Assembly: GCA_025362735.1 (NCBI GenBank)
Contig: JANYFL010000071.1
Location: 1 to 64,000, forward strand
Source of the DNA: Betaproteobacteria bacterium
Lineage (GTDB): Bacteria; Pseudomonadota; Gammaproteobacteria; Burkholderiales; Burkholderiaceae_D
Reading direction: 5' to 3'
DNA length: 64,000 nt
Shown: positions 7,484 through 15,427 of the stretch, piece after piece
Numbering within the stretch: the first letter of the stretch is position 1
Layout of the letters: every line of letters begins with the position of its first letter
Made by a program: the position numbers and the translations under genes
The notes under the pieces: model-generated
What the model was told of the DNA's origin: nothing
Database searches by the model: none
What the model saw: the letters and a program-made list of their open reading frames with translations, nothing else

Positions 7484-7501
7484 CCTCCCTTTCAAGGGAG
7501 G
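7484..7501. repeat. Short perfect hairpin between the oxidoreductase and transporter genes
   Basis: CCTCCCTT (7484-7491) pairs perfectly with AAGGGAGG (7494-7501) over a two-base loop. No T-run follows, so it is not a clear terminator; it resembles the GC-rich hairpins found in other gaps of this window. Confidence 0.5.
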
Positions 7502-7566
7502 AGTCTTTGACAAGCACCACACTCTTTACAGAAGAGTGAACAGAAAATGTAAAAGGGAAATGTTTA

Positions 7567-8865
7567 ATGATGGTTGAGCAAGAGGGAAATATCCGCCCGG
7601 TCAATTCGGTTCGCCGGATTCTGTTTGGTAGCCTGATCGGCACGACCATCGAGTTTTTCGATTTTTATATTTATGCTACGGCTGCGGTGCTGGTGTTTCC
7701 GTCGCTGTTTTTTCCGGCTTCCGATCCTGCAGCAGCCACCTTGCAGTCACTCGCGACATTCGCCATCGCATTTTTTGCGCGACCCGTTGGCTCGGCATTC
7801 TTTGGTCATTTCGGAGATCGCATCGGCCGCAAGGCAACACTGGTTGCTGCGTTGATGACGATGGGCGTTTCGACGGTGATCATTGGACTGTTGCCAACTT
7901 ACGCCAGCATCGGCGCGATTGCGCCTTTGCTTCTTGCGCTGTGTCGTTTCGGTCAGGGCTTGGGTCTTGGGGGCGAATGGGCGGGGGCTGTGCTGCTCGC
8001 GACTGAAAACGCGCCGCCCGGCAAACGTGCCTGGTTCGGCATGTTTCCGCAGCTTGGCGCACCGCTCGGTTTTTTTCTTTCCGGTGGAATTTTTCTATTG
8101 CTGAGTGAGGTGCTCACCAACGAGCAGTTCTTTAGCTTTGGCTGGCGCATTCCGTTTCTGGCGAGTGCCGTGCTGGTGATCTTCGGGCTGTATATCCGGC
8201 TGAAACTTACCGAGACACCGGTCTTTCAAAAAGTGCTGGACAAGCATGAGCGCGTCAAGGTGCCGATGGTGACGGTATTCCGCCATCACGGTCGCGCATT
8301 GTTTCTGGGTACGGTGATCGCACTCGCAACCTTTGTGCTGTTCTATCTGATGACCGTGTTTGCACTCAGCTGGGCGACGACCGCGCTGGGTTATACCCGC
8401 CGCGAATTTCTGCTGGTTCAATTGTTTGCGGTGGTGTTTTTCGCGTTGACGATTCCGATCTCAGCACTTTGGGCCGACCGCTTTGGTCGTCGCCGAACCA
8501 TGATTCTGATTTCTGCTGCGATTGCCGCGCTTGGTTTGTTATTCGCCCCGATGTTTGGCTCAGGCAAGCTGTTTGAAGTGACCGTATTTCTGTCGCTCGG
8601 CCTGGGACTGATGGGCATGACTTATGGGCCGATCGGCACGCTGCTTTCCGAACAGTTTCCAGCAGGCGTGCGTTACACCGGCGCTTCACTGACCTTCAAC
8701 TTTGCCGGTATCTTTGGCGCATCGCTGGCACCTTATATCGCCACCTGGCTGGCGACTCATTATGGCTTGCAGTATGTGGGTTACTACCTCAGCGCGGCGG
8801 CATTGCTGAGTTTGCTGGCACTGGTGTTGACCAGGGAAACCCAGTCAATGGATTTCACCGAGTAA
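7567..8865 (+). CDS. MFS transporter, metabolite:H+ symporter (MHS) family
   Basis: A 432-residue inner-membrane permease with about twelve hydrophobic segments. MHS-type signatures are GSLIGTTIEFFDFYIYATAA in helix 1, the loop 2-3 motif GHFGDRIGRKATL, and RFGQGLGLGGEWAGAVLLATENAP. Relatives (ShiA, ProP, KgtP groups) import organic acids, shikimate, osmolytes or aromatic acids with protons; the substrate here cannot be read from the sequence. Two ATGs (7567 and 7570) follow an AAAGGGA ribosome site; the first is annotated. It converges with the FAH gene downstream. Confidence 0.93.
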   Translation: MMVEQEGNIRPVNSVRRILFGSLIGTTIEFFDFYIYATAAVLVFPSLFFPASDPAAATLQSLATFAIAFFARPVGSAFFGHFGDRIGRKATLVAALMTMGVSTVIIGLLPTYASIGAIAPLLLALCRFGQGLGLGGEWAGAVLLATENAPPGKRAWFGMFPQLGAPLGFFLSGGIFLLLSEVLTNEQFFSFGWRIPFLASAVLVIFGLYIRLKLTETPVFQKVLDKHERVKVPMVTVFRHHGRALFLGTVIALATFVLFYLMTVFALSWATTALGYTRREFLLVQLFAVVFFALTIPISALWADRFGRRRTMILISAAIAALGLLFAPMFGSGKLFEVTVFLSLGLGLMGMTYGPIGTLLSEQFPAGVRYTGASLTFNFAGIFGASLAPYIATWLATHYGLQYVGYYLSAAALLSLLALVLTRETQSMDFTE

Positions 8866-8878
8866 TTGATAACACGCT

Positions 8879-9568
8879 CTAGCAAATGCTTACGCGGATC
8901 TGGCCAATCCCATTAATTTCGCCATTGATCTGATCGCCGCGCACCACCGGACCCACACCGGCTGGTGTGCCGGTGTATATCAAATCACCCGGCTGCAATT
9001 CGAACAGCGTTGACAGTTGGGCGATGATCTCTGGAGCAGACCAGATCATCTGACTCAGATCCGCATCCTGCTTGGTGATGCCATTGACCGCGAGCGAAAT
9101 TCTGCCTGAACTGGGCAAGGGTTTCCCATTCAACGAAAGCAAAGCGCTGCAGGGCGTTGAATGGTCGAAGGCTTTGGCAGACTCCCACGGTTGCCCGGAC
9201 TTGCGTGCCTCGGATTGCAAATCACGGCGCGTCAAATCAATGCCGACCCCGACACCAAAGGCGTGGGTGTGCGCCTGTTCCGCTGGAATGTTTTTGCCTC
9301 CTTTACTGATCGCCAGAACGAGTTCAATTTCAAAATGAAAATCGCTGGTTGCGGGCGGGTAGGGGACTGATCCACCGTCAAGCACAATCGCATCGGCCGG
9401 TTTCATGAAAAAGATCGGTTTGTCACGGGCGGGGTCGTTCCCCATTTCACGCACATGATCTGCGTAATTGCGACCCACACAATAAATGCGTCGTATCGGG
9501 AAGCGCTGTGTACTGCCGACAATAGGCAGTGAGGGGAGTGTTGGTGGCGTAATCACAAAATCAGGCAT
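8879..9568 (-). CDS. Fumarylacetoacetate hydrolase (FAH) family protein
   Basis: A 229-residue FAH-fold enzyme. The metal site is formed by FHFEIELVLAI (Glu pair) and the later GIDLTRRDLQ Asp; RIYCVGRNYADHVREMG supplies the conserved N-terminal segment, and GDLIYTGTPAGVGPV closes the active site. Family members hydrolyse or decarboxylate acylpyruvates and 2-oxo acids such as fumarylpyruvate or oxaloacetate; this short type is close to fumarylpyruvate/acylpyruvate hydrolases. The ATG at 9566-9568 is preferred to a GTG five codons upstream. Its neighbours (ene-reductase, organic acid transporter) support a catabolic role. Confidence 0.92.
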   Translation of the reverse strand: MPDFVITPPTLPSLPIVGSTQRFPIRRIYCVGRNYADHVREMGNDPARDKPIFFMKPADAIVLDGGSVPYPPATSDFHFEIELVLAISKGGKNIPAEQAHTHAFGVGVGIDLTRRDLQSEARKSGQPWESAKAFDHSTPCSALLSLNGKPLPSSGRISLAVNGITKQDADLSQMIWSAPEIIAQLSTLFELQPGDLIYTGTPAGVGPVVRGDQINGEINGIGQIRVSIC

Positions 9569-9608
9569 GGTGCGATCTTTCACCTAGAGGCTCTTGAGCT
9601 TTATACCG

Positions 9609-9625
9609 TTATAAAAATTGAATCT
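9609..9625. repeat. 17-bp exact repeat, copy 2
   Basis: Same TTATAAAAATTGAATCT as at 3211-3227, in the gap between the FAH gene and the DUF3455 gene. Confidence 0.4.
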
Positions 9626-9723
9626 GCTGAAACCACTTCAGGCTTTCCTGCGTATCAAGTATGTACCGACTGGTGCAAAACGCTGCCGCATATAGCCAAC
9701 TTTATCGACTTTCAGGAGAGAAC

Positions 9724-10275
9724 ATGAACAAGACCACACATCAATTTACCGTCCCTGTACTGACCCTCGTATTTTCCGTCGCCCTCGCTGGTTGCGGCAG
9801 CATGATGGCACCTCCGATGGCAACGCCCATGGCACCTGAGGCGATCACGGTCCCGGCAGGCCATAAGGTTGCCGGGATGTTGACAGGCGAAGGCATGCTC
9901 ACTTATGAATGTCGCGCCAGTACCGCTGGAGTCGCAACGCCGTTTGCGTGGTCGCCACCAGCACCGGATGCAGTTTTGAAAGAAAAAAGCGGCACAGTGG
10001 TCGGCAAGTATTATCCCGGCCCCACCTGGGAACATAGCGATGGCAGCAAAGTGACCGGCAAGCAGCTCGCTGTTTCACCCGCCACGACAGGGATTGCGCT
10101 GCAATTGGTCCAGGCTAATCCGGCTACAGGTAACGGCATGTTCACCGGTGTGACCTATATTCAACGACTGAATACGATGGGCGGCAAGCCCGATGGGAGC
10201 TGCGATGCCACCAACGTCGGCGCCAAGCAGGTCGTCAAGTACGCAGCCGATTATTACTTTTATAAAGCTGTCTGA
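9724..10275 (+). CDS. DUF3455 family lipoprotein
   Basis: A 183-residue secreted lipoprotein of unknown function. The N-terminus is a lipoprotein signal peptide ending in VALAGC, so Cys is the likely lipidated residue. The mature part has the DUF3455 layout: a first region with VPAGHKVAGMLTGEGMLTYECR, a middle GKYYPGPTWEHSDGSKVTG, and a late VTYIQRLNTMGGKPDGSCDATNVG ending in YAADYYFY. The ATG at 9724 follows a CAGGAG ribosome site and is preferred to an ATG at 9661. Cytochrome genes follow, but a terminator lies in between, so no shared operon is implied. Confidence 0.85.
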   Translation: MNKTTHQFTVPVLTLVFSVALAGCGSMMAPPMATPMAPEAITVPAGHKVAGMLTGEGMLTYECRASTAGVATPFAWSPPAPDAVLKEKSGTVVGKYYPGPTWEHSDGSKVTGKQLAVSPATTGIALQLVQANPATGNGMFTGVTYIQRLNTMGGKPDGSCDATNVGAKQVVKYAADYYFYKAV

Positions 10276-10280
10276 CTGAA

Positions 10281-10367
10281 TTAAGGATGTTCTGATTAAG
10301 TCGTCATTCCAGCCTGCGCTGGAACGACGGGTCTTCATTTGTTCGCACTTAATCAGCGTCTCCTTAA
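10281..10367. repeat. MITE-like element, copy A, with TTAAGGA/GCTGATTAAGT-type ends
   Basis: The left end reads TTAAGGATGTTCTGATTAAG and the right end, in reverse complement, TTAAGGAGACGCTGATTAAG. The ends are therefore inverted repeats of each other, and the same ends bound a second, longer element at 17898-18059. Inside, CGTCATTCCAGC (10302-10313) and GCTGGAACGACG (10318-10329) form a hairpin with one mismatch. No coding capacity. Confidence 0.72.
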
Positions 10368-10382
10368 CCCTAATCTCTCTTT

Positions 10383-10419
10383 AGCGGGTCATCGCCAATA
10401 TGGCGGTGCCCGCTTTTTT
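10383..10419 (+). terminator. Rho-independent terminator after the DUF3455 gene
   Basis: AGCGGG (10383-10388) pairs with CCCGCT (10409-10414), with a second CGCC/GGCG pairing inside, followed by a run of six T. It lies about 110 bases after the DUF3455 stop, past the MITE-like element. Confidence 0.8.
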
Positions 10420-10507
10420 GTTTTCCGAATTTCACTTAAGGATTTCTTAAGCTTGTATTACTGAACATTTACGAACGGACGTGTCTTTCGTTGTGTAGGA
10501 TTACGGC

Positions 10508-11611
10508 ATGAAACTTCATGCCTTTTTCGTCTACGGTCTTGGGCTGTTCATCGCCTTCATTTCCAGCGCAATTCTGGTTGCGTCTGGCATGGGAACGATG
10601 GCCTGGGCGAAGCAAGTCCCGGTTCGATCTGTGATTGCACCATTGCCCCAGCATTTGCGCGATACCGGGTTGTTTGTCGCGGGTTCAACCACGGAAGTTC
10701 AAGCACAAAATCTGGCCTTCTCGCCGCAATATCCGCTGTGGTCGGATGGCGCGGCCAAGCGGCGCTGGTTTTATCTGCCACCTGGAACATCCATTGATGC
10801 CAGCAAACCGGACGCTTGGGATTTCCCTGCGGGTACGAGGCTATGGAAAGAGTTTTCGTTCGAGGGACGTCGTGTCGAGACGCGCTTGATCGAACGACTT
10901 GCAGACCGGTCATGGCGCTATTCCGTCTATGTCTGGAATGAAGAAGGCACGGACGCGGTGTTGGCACCAAAGTCTGGCATCAGTGCGTTGCCGGTCAGTG
11001 TTGCCCCGAATGGGCGCTATGCCGTTCCATCGGAATCCGACTGTCGCGCCTGTCACGAAGGCGCAGCAGTGCCTCCACTGGGTTTGAGTGTATTGCAACT
11101 TTCTCCGGATCGAGACCCGCTCGCTGTCCATGCAGACCCGGTTAGCCTGGCCACCAATAATCTAAGCAGCCTCGCTGCACGCGGCTTGATCCGCAAGCTT
11201 CCCAAAGATTTGCTGACCAATCCGCCACGGATTGCGGCTTCGTCGCCAGAAGAACGTGCGGCCTTGGGTTATCTGCATGGCAACTGTGGTCAATGCCATA
11301 ACAACAATGAAAGCGAAGCGGGCGCTGCGGTTCCGGTTGGTCTGCTACTCGCGCAGAAAGTGGGGAGAAGTGAACCGGGATCGGCGAGCTCGGAACAAGT
11401 TCTGCACACCCTGATCAATGGGCCCAGCCGCTATCGTCCGCCCGGTACACAAGGCGATGCAAAAGTGATCGTGCCGGGTCGCTCTGATCTCAGCGTGCTG
11501 GTGCTAAGAATGAAGTCGCGCAATCCGCAAATGCAAATGCCGCCGCTGGGAACAGAGATTCCGGATGCCGAGGGCATTGCTCTCATCGAACGCTGGATTA
11601 ACAAGTTGTAA
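10508..11611 (+). CDS. Diheme c-type cytochrome, SO2930-like
   Basis: A 367-residue exported protein with two c-type heme motifs, CRACH (179-183) and CGQCH (260-264). The N-terminal 33 residues form a signal or anchor segment. The region with PLWSDGAAKRRWFYLPPGT, WDFPAGTRLWKEFSF, RRVETRLIER and YVWNEEGTDA matches the SO2930 type of diheme cytochromes of unknown electron partner. An AGGATTACGG ribosome site precedes the ATG. The monoheme cytochrome gene starts 21 bases downstream, so the pair is probably one operon and may form a periplasmic electron-transfer unit. The donor or substrate is not known. Confidence 0.82.
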   Translation: MKLHAFFVYGLGLFIAFISSAILVASGMGTMAWAKQVPVRSVIAPLPQHLRDTGLFVAGSTTEVQAQNLAFSPQYPLWSDGAAKRRWFYLPPGTSIDASKPDAWDFPAGTRLWKEFSFEGRRVETRLIERLADRSWRYSVYVWNEEGTDAVLAPKSGISALPVSVAPNGRYAVPSESDCRACHEGAAVPPLGLSVLQLSPDRDPLAVHADPVSLATNNLSSLAARGLIRKLPKDLLTNPPRIAASSPEERAALGYLHGNCGQCHNNNESEAGAAVPVGLLLAQKVGRSEPGSASSEQVLHTLINGPSRYRPPGTQGDAKVIVPGRSDLSVLVLRMKSRNPQMQMPPLGTEIPDAEGIALIERWINKL

Positions 11612-11632
11612 ACACAAGAGGAGAAAATAACC

Positions 11633-12247
11633 ATGAAACGATTCGTCCTGACCACCACGCTGCCTGTCGCCCTTGTTGGGGTATCTCTGATTGCCGGTCT
11701 GGCTCAGCCACAAACCGTACTAGCTGCTGAAAATGAAAAAACCAAATCGTCCGCATCCGCGCCAGGTCATGCAGACAAAGTGGCACGCGGTAAATACCTC
11801 GTGACCATTGCAGCCTGTAATGACTGTCACACGCCGTTGAAAATGGGACCAGCGGGCCCTGAGCCGGATATGAGCCGCATGTTGTCGGGTCACCCTGACA
11901 CGTTGGCCATGCCACCCGCTCCGACCCTTCCCGCCGGGCCTTGGGCTTATATCTCCGCGTATACCAATACGGCATGGGCTGGCCCCTGGGGCGTCAGCTT
12001 CACGGCAAATCTGACGCCCGATCCGGAAACCGGATTGGGCAAGTGGACGCTACGCAACCTCATGGACTCCTTCCGTTCAGGCCGCCATCAGGGTCGCGGT
12101 CGCCCCATTTTGCCGCCGATGCCCATTGCGAATTACAAGGAATTCACGGATGCCGATATTGAAGCGGTATACAGCTACCTCCAGTCCATTCCCGCAGTGA
12201 AAAATCGTGTTCCTGAGCCCTTGCCTCCCGCAGCCGCAAGCAAGTGA
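11633..12247 (+). CDS. Monoheme c-type cytochrome
   Basis: A 204-residue periplasmic cytochrome c. A Sec signal peptide (cleavage near AAE, about residue 31) is followed by one heme site ACNDCH (Cys62, Cys65, His66), and a Met-rich segment (MPPAPTLP, ILPPMPIANY) that can give the axial ligand. The ARGKYLVTIAACNDCHTP start and the ADIEAVYSYLQSIPAVKNRVPEP end are common in cytochromes that accompany dehydrogenases. A GAGGAG ribosome site precedes the ATG. It follows the diheme cytochrome by 21 bases. Confidence 0.9.
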   Translation: MKRFVLTTTLPVALVGVSLIAGLAQPQTVLAAENEKTKSSASAPGHADKVARGKYLVTIAACNDCHTPLKMGPAGPEPDMSRMLSGHPDTLAMPPAPTLPAGPWAYISAYTNTAWAGPWGVSFTANLTPDPETGLGKWTLRNLMDSFRSGRHQGRGRPILPPMPIANYKEFTDADIEAVYSYLQSIPAVKNRVPEPLPPAAASK

Positions 12248-12335
12248 TCCTTTGCATCTGGGGGTAAGCGTTTCAGAGCTGGAAACGCAGCCGATTGTCC
12301 TGCGCCAAAGGAGAGGCCGCTTATATAATGCGGCC

Positions 12336-12835
12336 ATGCAAACGCCGGTCTCTCCACCTGTTTTAACTGCCGAACAGAAAGCCTTCATCACCATGAAGGG
12401 TCTGTCGATCAGTGCTGCGTCCACGCGTCCGGCGGCGCTTCCCACTATGGCGCGTTCAACGGGCTGCAAGGTGTCACCGGATGGGCGTGTGACCATCTTT
12501 TTGCATCGACCTCTGCTGCCGCGCTGTTGGATGATGTACGACGTACCGGTGCGATTGCTGTGGTTTTTAGTTTGCCGATCACGCATGAGACCCTGCAAAT
12601 CAAAGCGGTTGATGCAGAGATTGTTCCCTTGGTCGATGGCGATGTTGCGCTGATTCAGGCTTATCAGGACGGCTTTGTTCAGCACCTCTTTGAACTGGGG
12701 TACTCAGCTGCTTTGATCCGTTCTGTGATTGCTTGTTCGATGGACGATGTAGTGGGGGTGTCGTTCAGCGTTTCCGCGATCTTCTCCCAGACCCCCGGCC
12801 CGCATGCGGGTGAACCCTTGTTGCCCAAGGGTTGA
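12336..12835 (+). pseudogene. PNPOx-like flavin-binding protein, frameshifted
   Basis: Two overlapping frames together give one pyridoxamine 5'-phosphate oxidase-like protein of about 166 residues. Frame one (from the ATG at 12336) encodes MQTPVSPPVLTAEQKAFI...CKVSPDGRVTIFLHR; the second frame picks up TSAAALLDDVRRTGAIAVVF...HETLQIKA and ends at 12835. One missing base near 12507-12509 (CAT CG_ ACC TCT) would restore a single frame. It is either a recent frameshift or a sequencing error. The partner gene begins 22 bases later and also carries a PNPOx-like domain. A TATAAT (12324-12329) lies just before the start. Confidence 0.78.
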
Positions 12836-12857
12836 TCTGCAACATGAGCACGTTCGC

Positions 12858-14213
12858 ATGAAAATCCAGCTCGACTCGATCCGTGATTGTCTGGACGGCA
12901 TTATTCCGGGGAATATTGCGACACGCTCACTCGACGGGACGCCCAACATGGCCTATATGTCCCAGGCCCAGTATGTCGACAGCAATCACGTCGCCCTGTC
13001 TTATCAATTCTTCAACTCGACTCGACGCAATATTCTCGCTTTCCCACGCGCACGTATCTCGCTGTTTGATCCCTGGACGGGTGCGCAATATCGTTTGGCA
13101 CTGGAATATTTGCGCACTGAAGATTCCGGCCCGATATTCGAAAGCATGAAAGCCAAACTGGTCGGTATCGCTTCGCATTCGGGCATGAGCGGCGTATTCC
13201 GGCTGTTGGGCTCCGACATTTATCGTGTGCTCGACATCGAAAGTGTGCCGGGCGAAACCCTGCCACCGCGACCCGCGCATATCAATCTGCTTGCTGCCTT
13301 GCGTGCGAGCGCCGAGGCGATGTGCGGAGCCACCGATCTGGATGATCTCCTGGCCCGTACAATGAACTGCATGAAGGAGCGTTTCGACATTCAGCATGGC
13401 ATGGTACTGATGCTGGATGAGCCCGCATGTCGACTCTATACCGTCGCCAGCCTGGGTTATCCCACATCGGGCATCGGTTCCGAGATCATGCTCGATCAGG
13501 GCGTGATCGGTGTGGCCGCTCGTGTTGGAACGCCCATTCGTATTGGGTATTTTGCTGCCGAGTACAGCTATAGCCGCGCGATCAAGGCGAGTCTCGCACA
13601 GGATCTCGCAAGCACTTTTGAAACCGAGATTCCATTGCCGGGATTACCCGAGTCGCGCAGCCAACTGGCCGTGCCGATCCGGGCCGCGCATCGTGTGATC
13701 GGCGTCCTGTATGTCGAGAGTCCGCAGGAAGTGCGCTTCAGTTACGACGATGAAGATGCGCTCGTCGCGCTTGCGGGCCAGCTCGGCACGGCGATTCACA
13801 TGCAGCAGCAAAACGCAGAAATGAGTGATCGCCCGGTTGAGACTGGTAAGCACCCGGCCAAAGTTGCAGGTACACCCTTGCTGGTGCGGCATTACGCCGA
13901 GAACGACAGTATCTTTTTGGGTGACGACTATCTGATCAAGGGCGTCGCCGGTGCTATTTTCTGGACGCTGGCGCGTGATTACGTCGATCAGCAACGCAGC
14001 AGTTTTACCAACCGTGAGTTGCGACTCGATTCACGGATCAAGCTGCCCGATTTGAGCGACAACCTCGAAGCACGTTTGTTGTTGTTGACGCGGCGACTGG
14101 CTGAATACGATGGTGGCATTCGCATCGAAAAAACCGGGCGCGGGCGCTTTAGTTTTTACGCAGATCAGCCTTTGCAACTGGTTGAGGTTCCGGCCAATCG
14201 GCGGTTTTCTTGA
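12858..14213 (+). CDS. PNPOx-like plus GAF domain protein
   Basis: A 451-residue cytoplasmic protein. Residues 1-140 are a split-barrel flavin-binding (PNPOx-like) domain (GIIPGNIATRSLDGTPNMAYMS, STRRNILAFPRARISLFDP). Residues about 150-330 are a GAF domain (LLARTMNCMKERFDIQHGMVLML, then SQLAVPIRAAHRVIGVLYVES). The last 100 residues contain a helical, basic segment (SSFTNRELRLDSRIKLPDL, RLAEYDGGIRIEKTGRGRF) that resembles a winged helix. It may sense a redox or small-molecule signal. The start ATG at 12858 begins the conserved domain; an in-frame ATG at 12804 overlaps the upstream gene. No ribosome site is obvious. Confidence 0.75.
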   Translation: MKIQLDSIRDCLDGIIPGNIATRSLDGTPNMAYMSQAQYVDSNHVALSYQFFNSTRRNILAFPRARISLFDPWTGAQYRLALEYLRTEDSGPIFESMKAKLVGIASHSGMSGVFRLLGSDIYRVLDIESVPGETLPPRPAHINLLAALRASAEAMCGATDLDDLLARTMNCMKERFDIQHGMVLMLDEPACRLYTVASLGYPTSGIGSEIMLDQGVIGVAARVGTPIRIGYFAAEYSYSRAIKASLAQDLASTFETEIPLPGLPESRSQLAVPIRAAHRVIGVLYVESPQEVRFSYDDEDALVALAGQLGTAIHMQQQNAEMSDRPVETGKHPAKVAGTPLLVRHYAENDSIFLGDDYLIKGVAGAIFWTLARDYVDQQRSSFTNRELRLDSRIKLPDLSDNLEARLLLLTRRLAEYDGGIRIEKTGRGRFSFYADQPLQLVEVPANRRFS

Positions 14214-14220
14214 GAGCGCT

Positions 14221-14255
14221 CCTTCCCCCTTTGGGGGAAGGTTGGGATGGGGGCC
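14221..14255 (+). repeat. 35-bp hairpin repeat, copy 1
   Basis: CCTTCCCCC (14221-14229) pairs with GGGGGAAGG (14233-14241) over TTT and is followed by a conserved GTTGGGAT...GGCC tail to 14255. Near-identical copies lie at 24536-24570 and, inverted, at 38007-38041 (one or two differences in 35). Confidence 0.85.
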
Positions 14256-14348
14256 AGCGAGACCTGAAATTCTCCCATCTTAAAAATTCCCTAAGCAATT
14301 ATTCATTGTTGATTAAGACGCTTCCATTCCAATTTCCCTGAACTAGAG

Positions 14349-14364
14349 TGGCATCACTTCGGCT
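14349..14364 (+). promoter_or_regulatory. Possible sigma-54 (-24/-12) promoter before the E1 genes
   Basis: TGGCATCACTTCGGCT has the invariant GG and GC dinucleotides at the correct 10-base spacing and a TGGCA -24 element, but the -12 box is TCGGC and not TTGC. It lies 37 bases before the E1 alpha start. Acetoin dehydrogenase operons are sigma-54 dependent in several bacteria, which fits, but the match is imperfect. Confidence 0.28.
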
Positions 14365-14400
14365 AATAGCGGCCAGAACTTGCCAAAGAAGGGAAAGAAC

Positions 14401-15360
14401 ATGGACGTCGTCATATCGCATCAAACCCCGCTGGACTTGCTCGAATCGATGTTGCTGATTCGAACTTACGAAGAACGCCTGGCCGCATTGCAGGCCGATG
14501 GTTTACCGGGAACCTGTACTTCGGTCGGCCAGGAGGCATCAGCCGTTGGTGTGGTCGCTGCATTGGATAAGTGCGACCTGATCTTGACCAATCATCGCAG
14601 CGCCGGACATTTGCTCGCTCGCGGCGCCAATCCCGATCGCATGCTGGCCGAGGTGATGGGCAAGAGCACCGGCTATTGCAAAGGCAAAAGTGGCTCGTTG
14701 CATATCTCGGTCAAAGAGCTGGGCGTGGTACTGACTTCGACCATTGTTGGCGGGGAGTTGTCGCTAGCCACTGGTGTGGCCTTGGCCCAAACTCAACTCG
14801 AACGTGATGGCATCACGGCCTGTTTTTTTGGCGATGGTGCGGCCTGTGAAGGCATCTTTCACGAGTCGCTGAATCTGGCGGCAATATGGAATCTGCCTAT
14901 TCTTTACGTTTGCGAAAACAATCAGTGGCAAGCCTTCGTGCATCGCAAGGAAACCATGCGCTCTGACCATATCAGCGCCTGGGCTACACCGTATGGCGTG
15001 GCGAGTGCGACCGTCGATGGCAACGATGTCGAAGCCGTGCGTGATGCCGCTGCTGCGGCCATCAAGACCATCCGTGAAACCCGCAAACCCTTCCTGCTCG
15101 AAACCTACACCTATCGTCTGCGCGGACATTACGAACCGGACGATCAGGCTTATGTTGATCCTAAGGAGCTTGCGGTCTGGCGTATGAAAGACCCGCTTGC
15201 ACAAATGAAGCAACGTCTAATTGGCAATGGTTCGATTACATCAGATGCATTGCTGACTTTGGAAACGCGTATCGAACAACGTATTGATGCGGCTATCGCC
15301 TTTGCCAAGGAATCGCCGTATCCGGATGTGGCCGAATTGACCACTGATGTGTATGCATAA
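14401..15360 (+). CDS. Thiamine-diphosphate-dependent 2-oxo acid/acetoin dehydrogenase E1 alpha subunit
   Basis: A 319-residue E1 alpha subunit. It holds the ThDP-binding motif GDGAACEGIFHESLN...CENN, the active-site loop NHRSAGHLLARGA and the KSGSLHIS segment seen in acetoin- and pyruvate-type E1 subunits. With E1 beta it decarboxylates a 2-oxo acid (or cleaves acetoin) and passes the acyl group to a lipoyl E2. The start is the ATG at 14401 behind AAGAAGGGA; an ATG seven codons upstream is less likely. E1 beta follows after 67 bases. No E2, E3 or lipoate gene is in the neighbourhood, so the partner E2 must come from elsewhere. Substrate is undecided. Confidence 0.9.
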   Translation: MDVVISHQTPLDLLESMLLIRTYEERLAALQADGLPGTCTSVGQEASAVGVVAALDKCDLILTNHRSAGHLLARGANPDRMLAEVMGKSTGYCKGKSGSLHISVKELGVVLTSTIVGGELSLATGVALAQTQLERDGITACFFGDGAACEGIFHESLNLAAIWNLPILYVCENNQWQAFVHRKETMRSDHISAWATPYGVASATVDGNDVEAVRDAAAAAIKTIRETRKPFLLETYTYRLRGHYEPDDQAYVDPKELAVWRMKDPLAQMKQRLIGNGSITSDALLTLETRIEQRIDAAIAFAKESPYPDVAELTTDVYA

Positions 15361-15427
15361 ATCGACGCATGACTCAGCGCGTGAACAATGAAGACCTTGA
15401 ATTACAACCTCATTCAGGAGCAAGACC

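Noticed and set aside
7484-7501. Terminator after the flavin oxidoreductase
   Set aside because: The stem is perfect but no T-run follows on the plus strand.
3211-9625. Genomic island or prophage between the 17-bp repeats
   Set aside because: No integrase, tRNA or phage gene is present, and the repeat is AT-rich; only a weak finding is retained.
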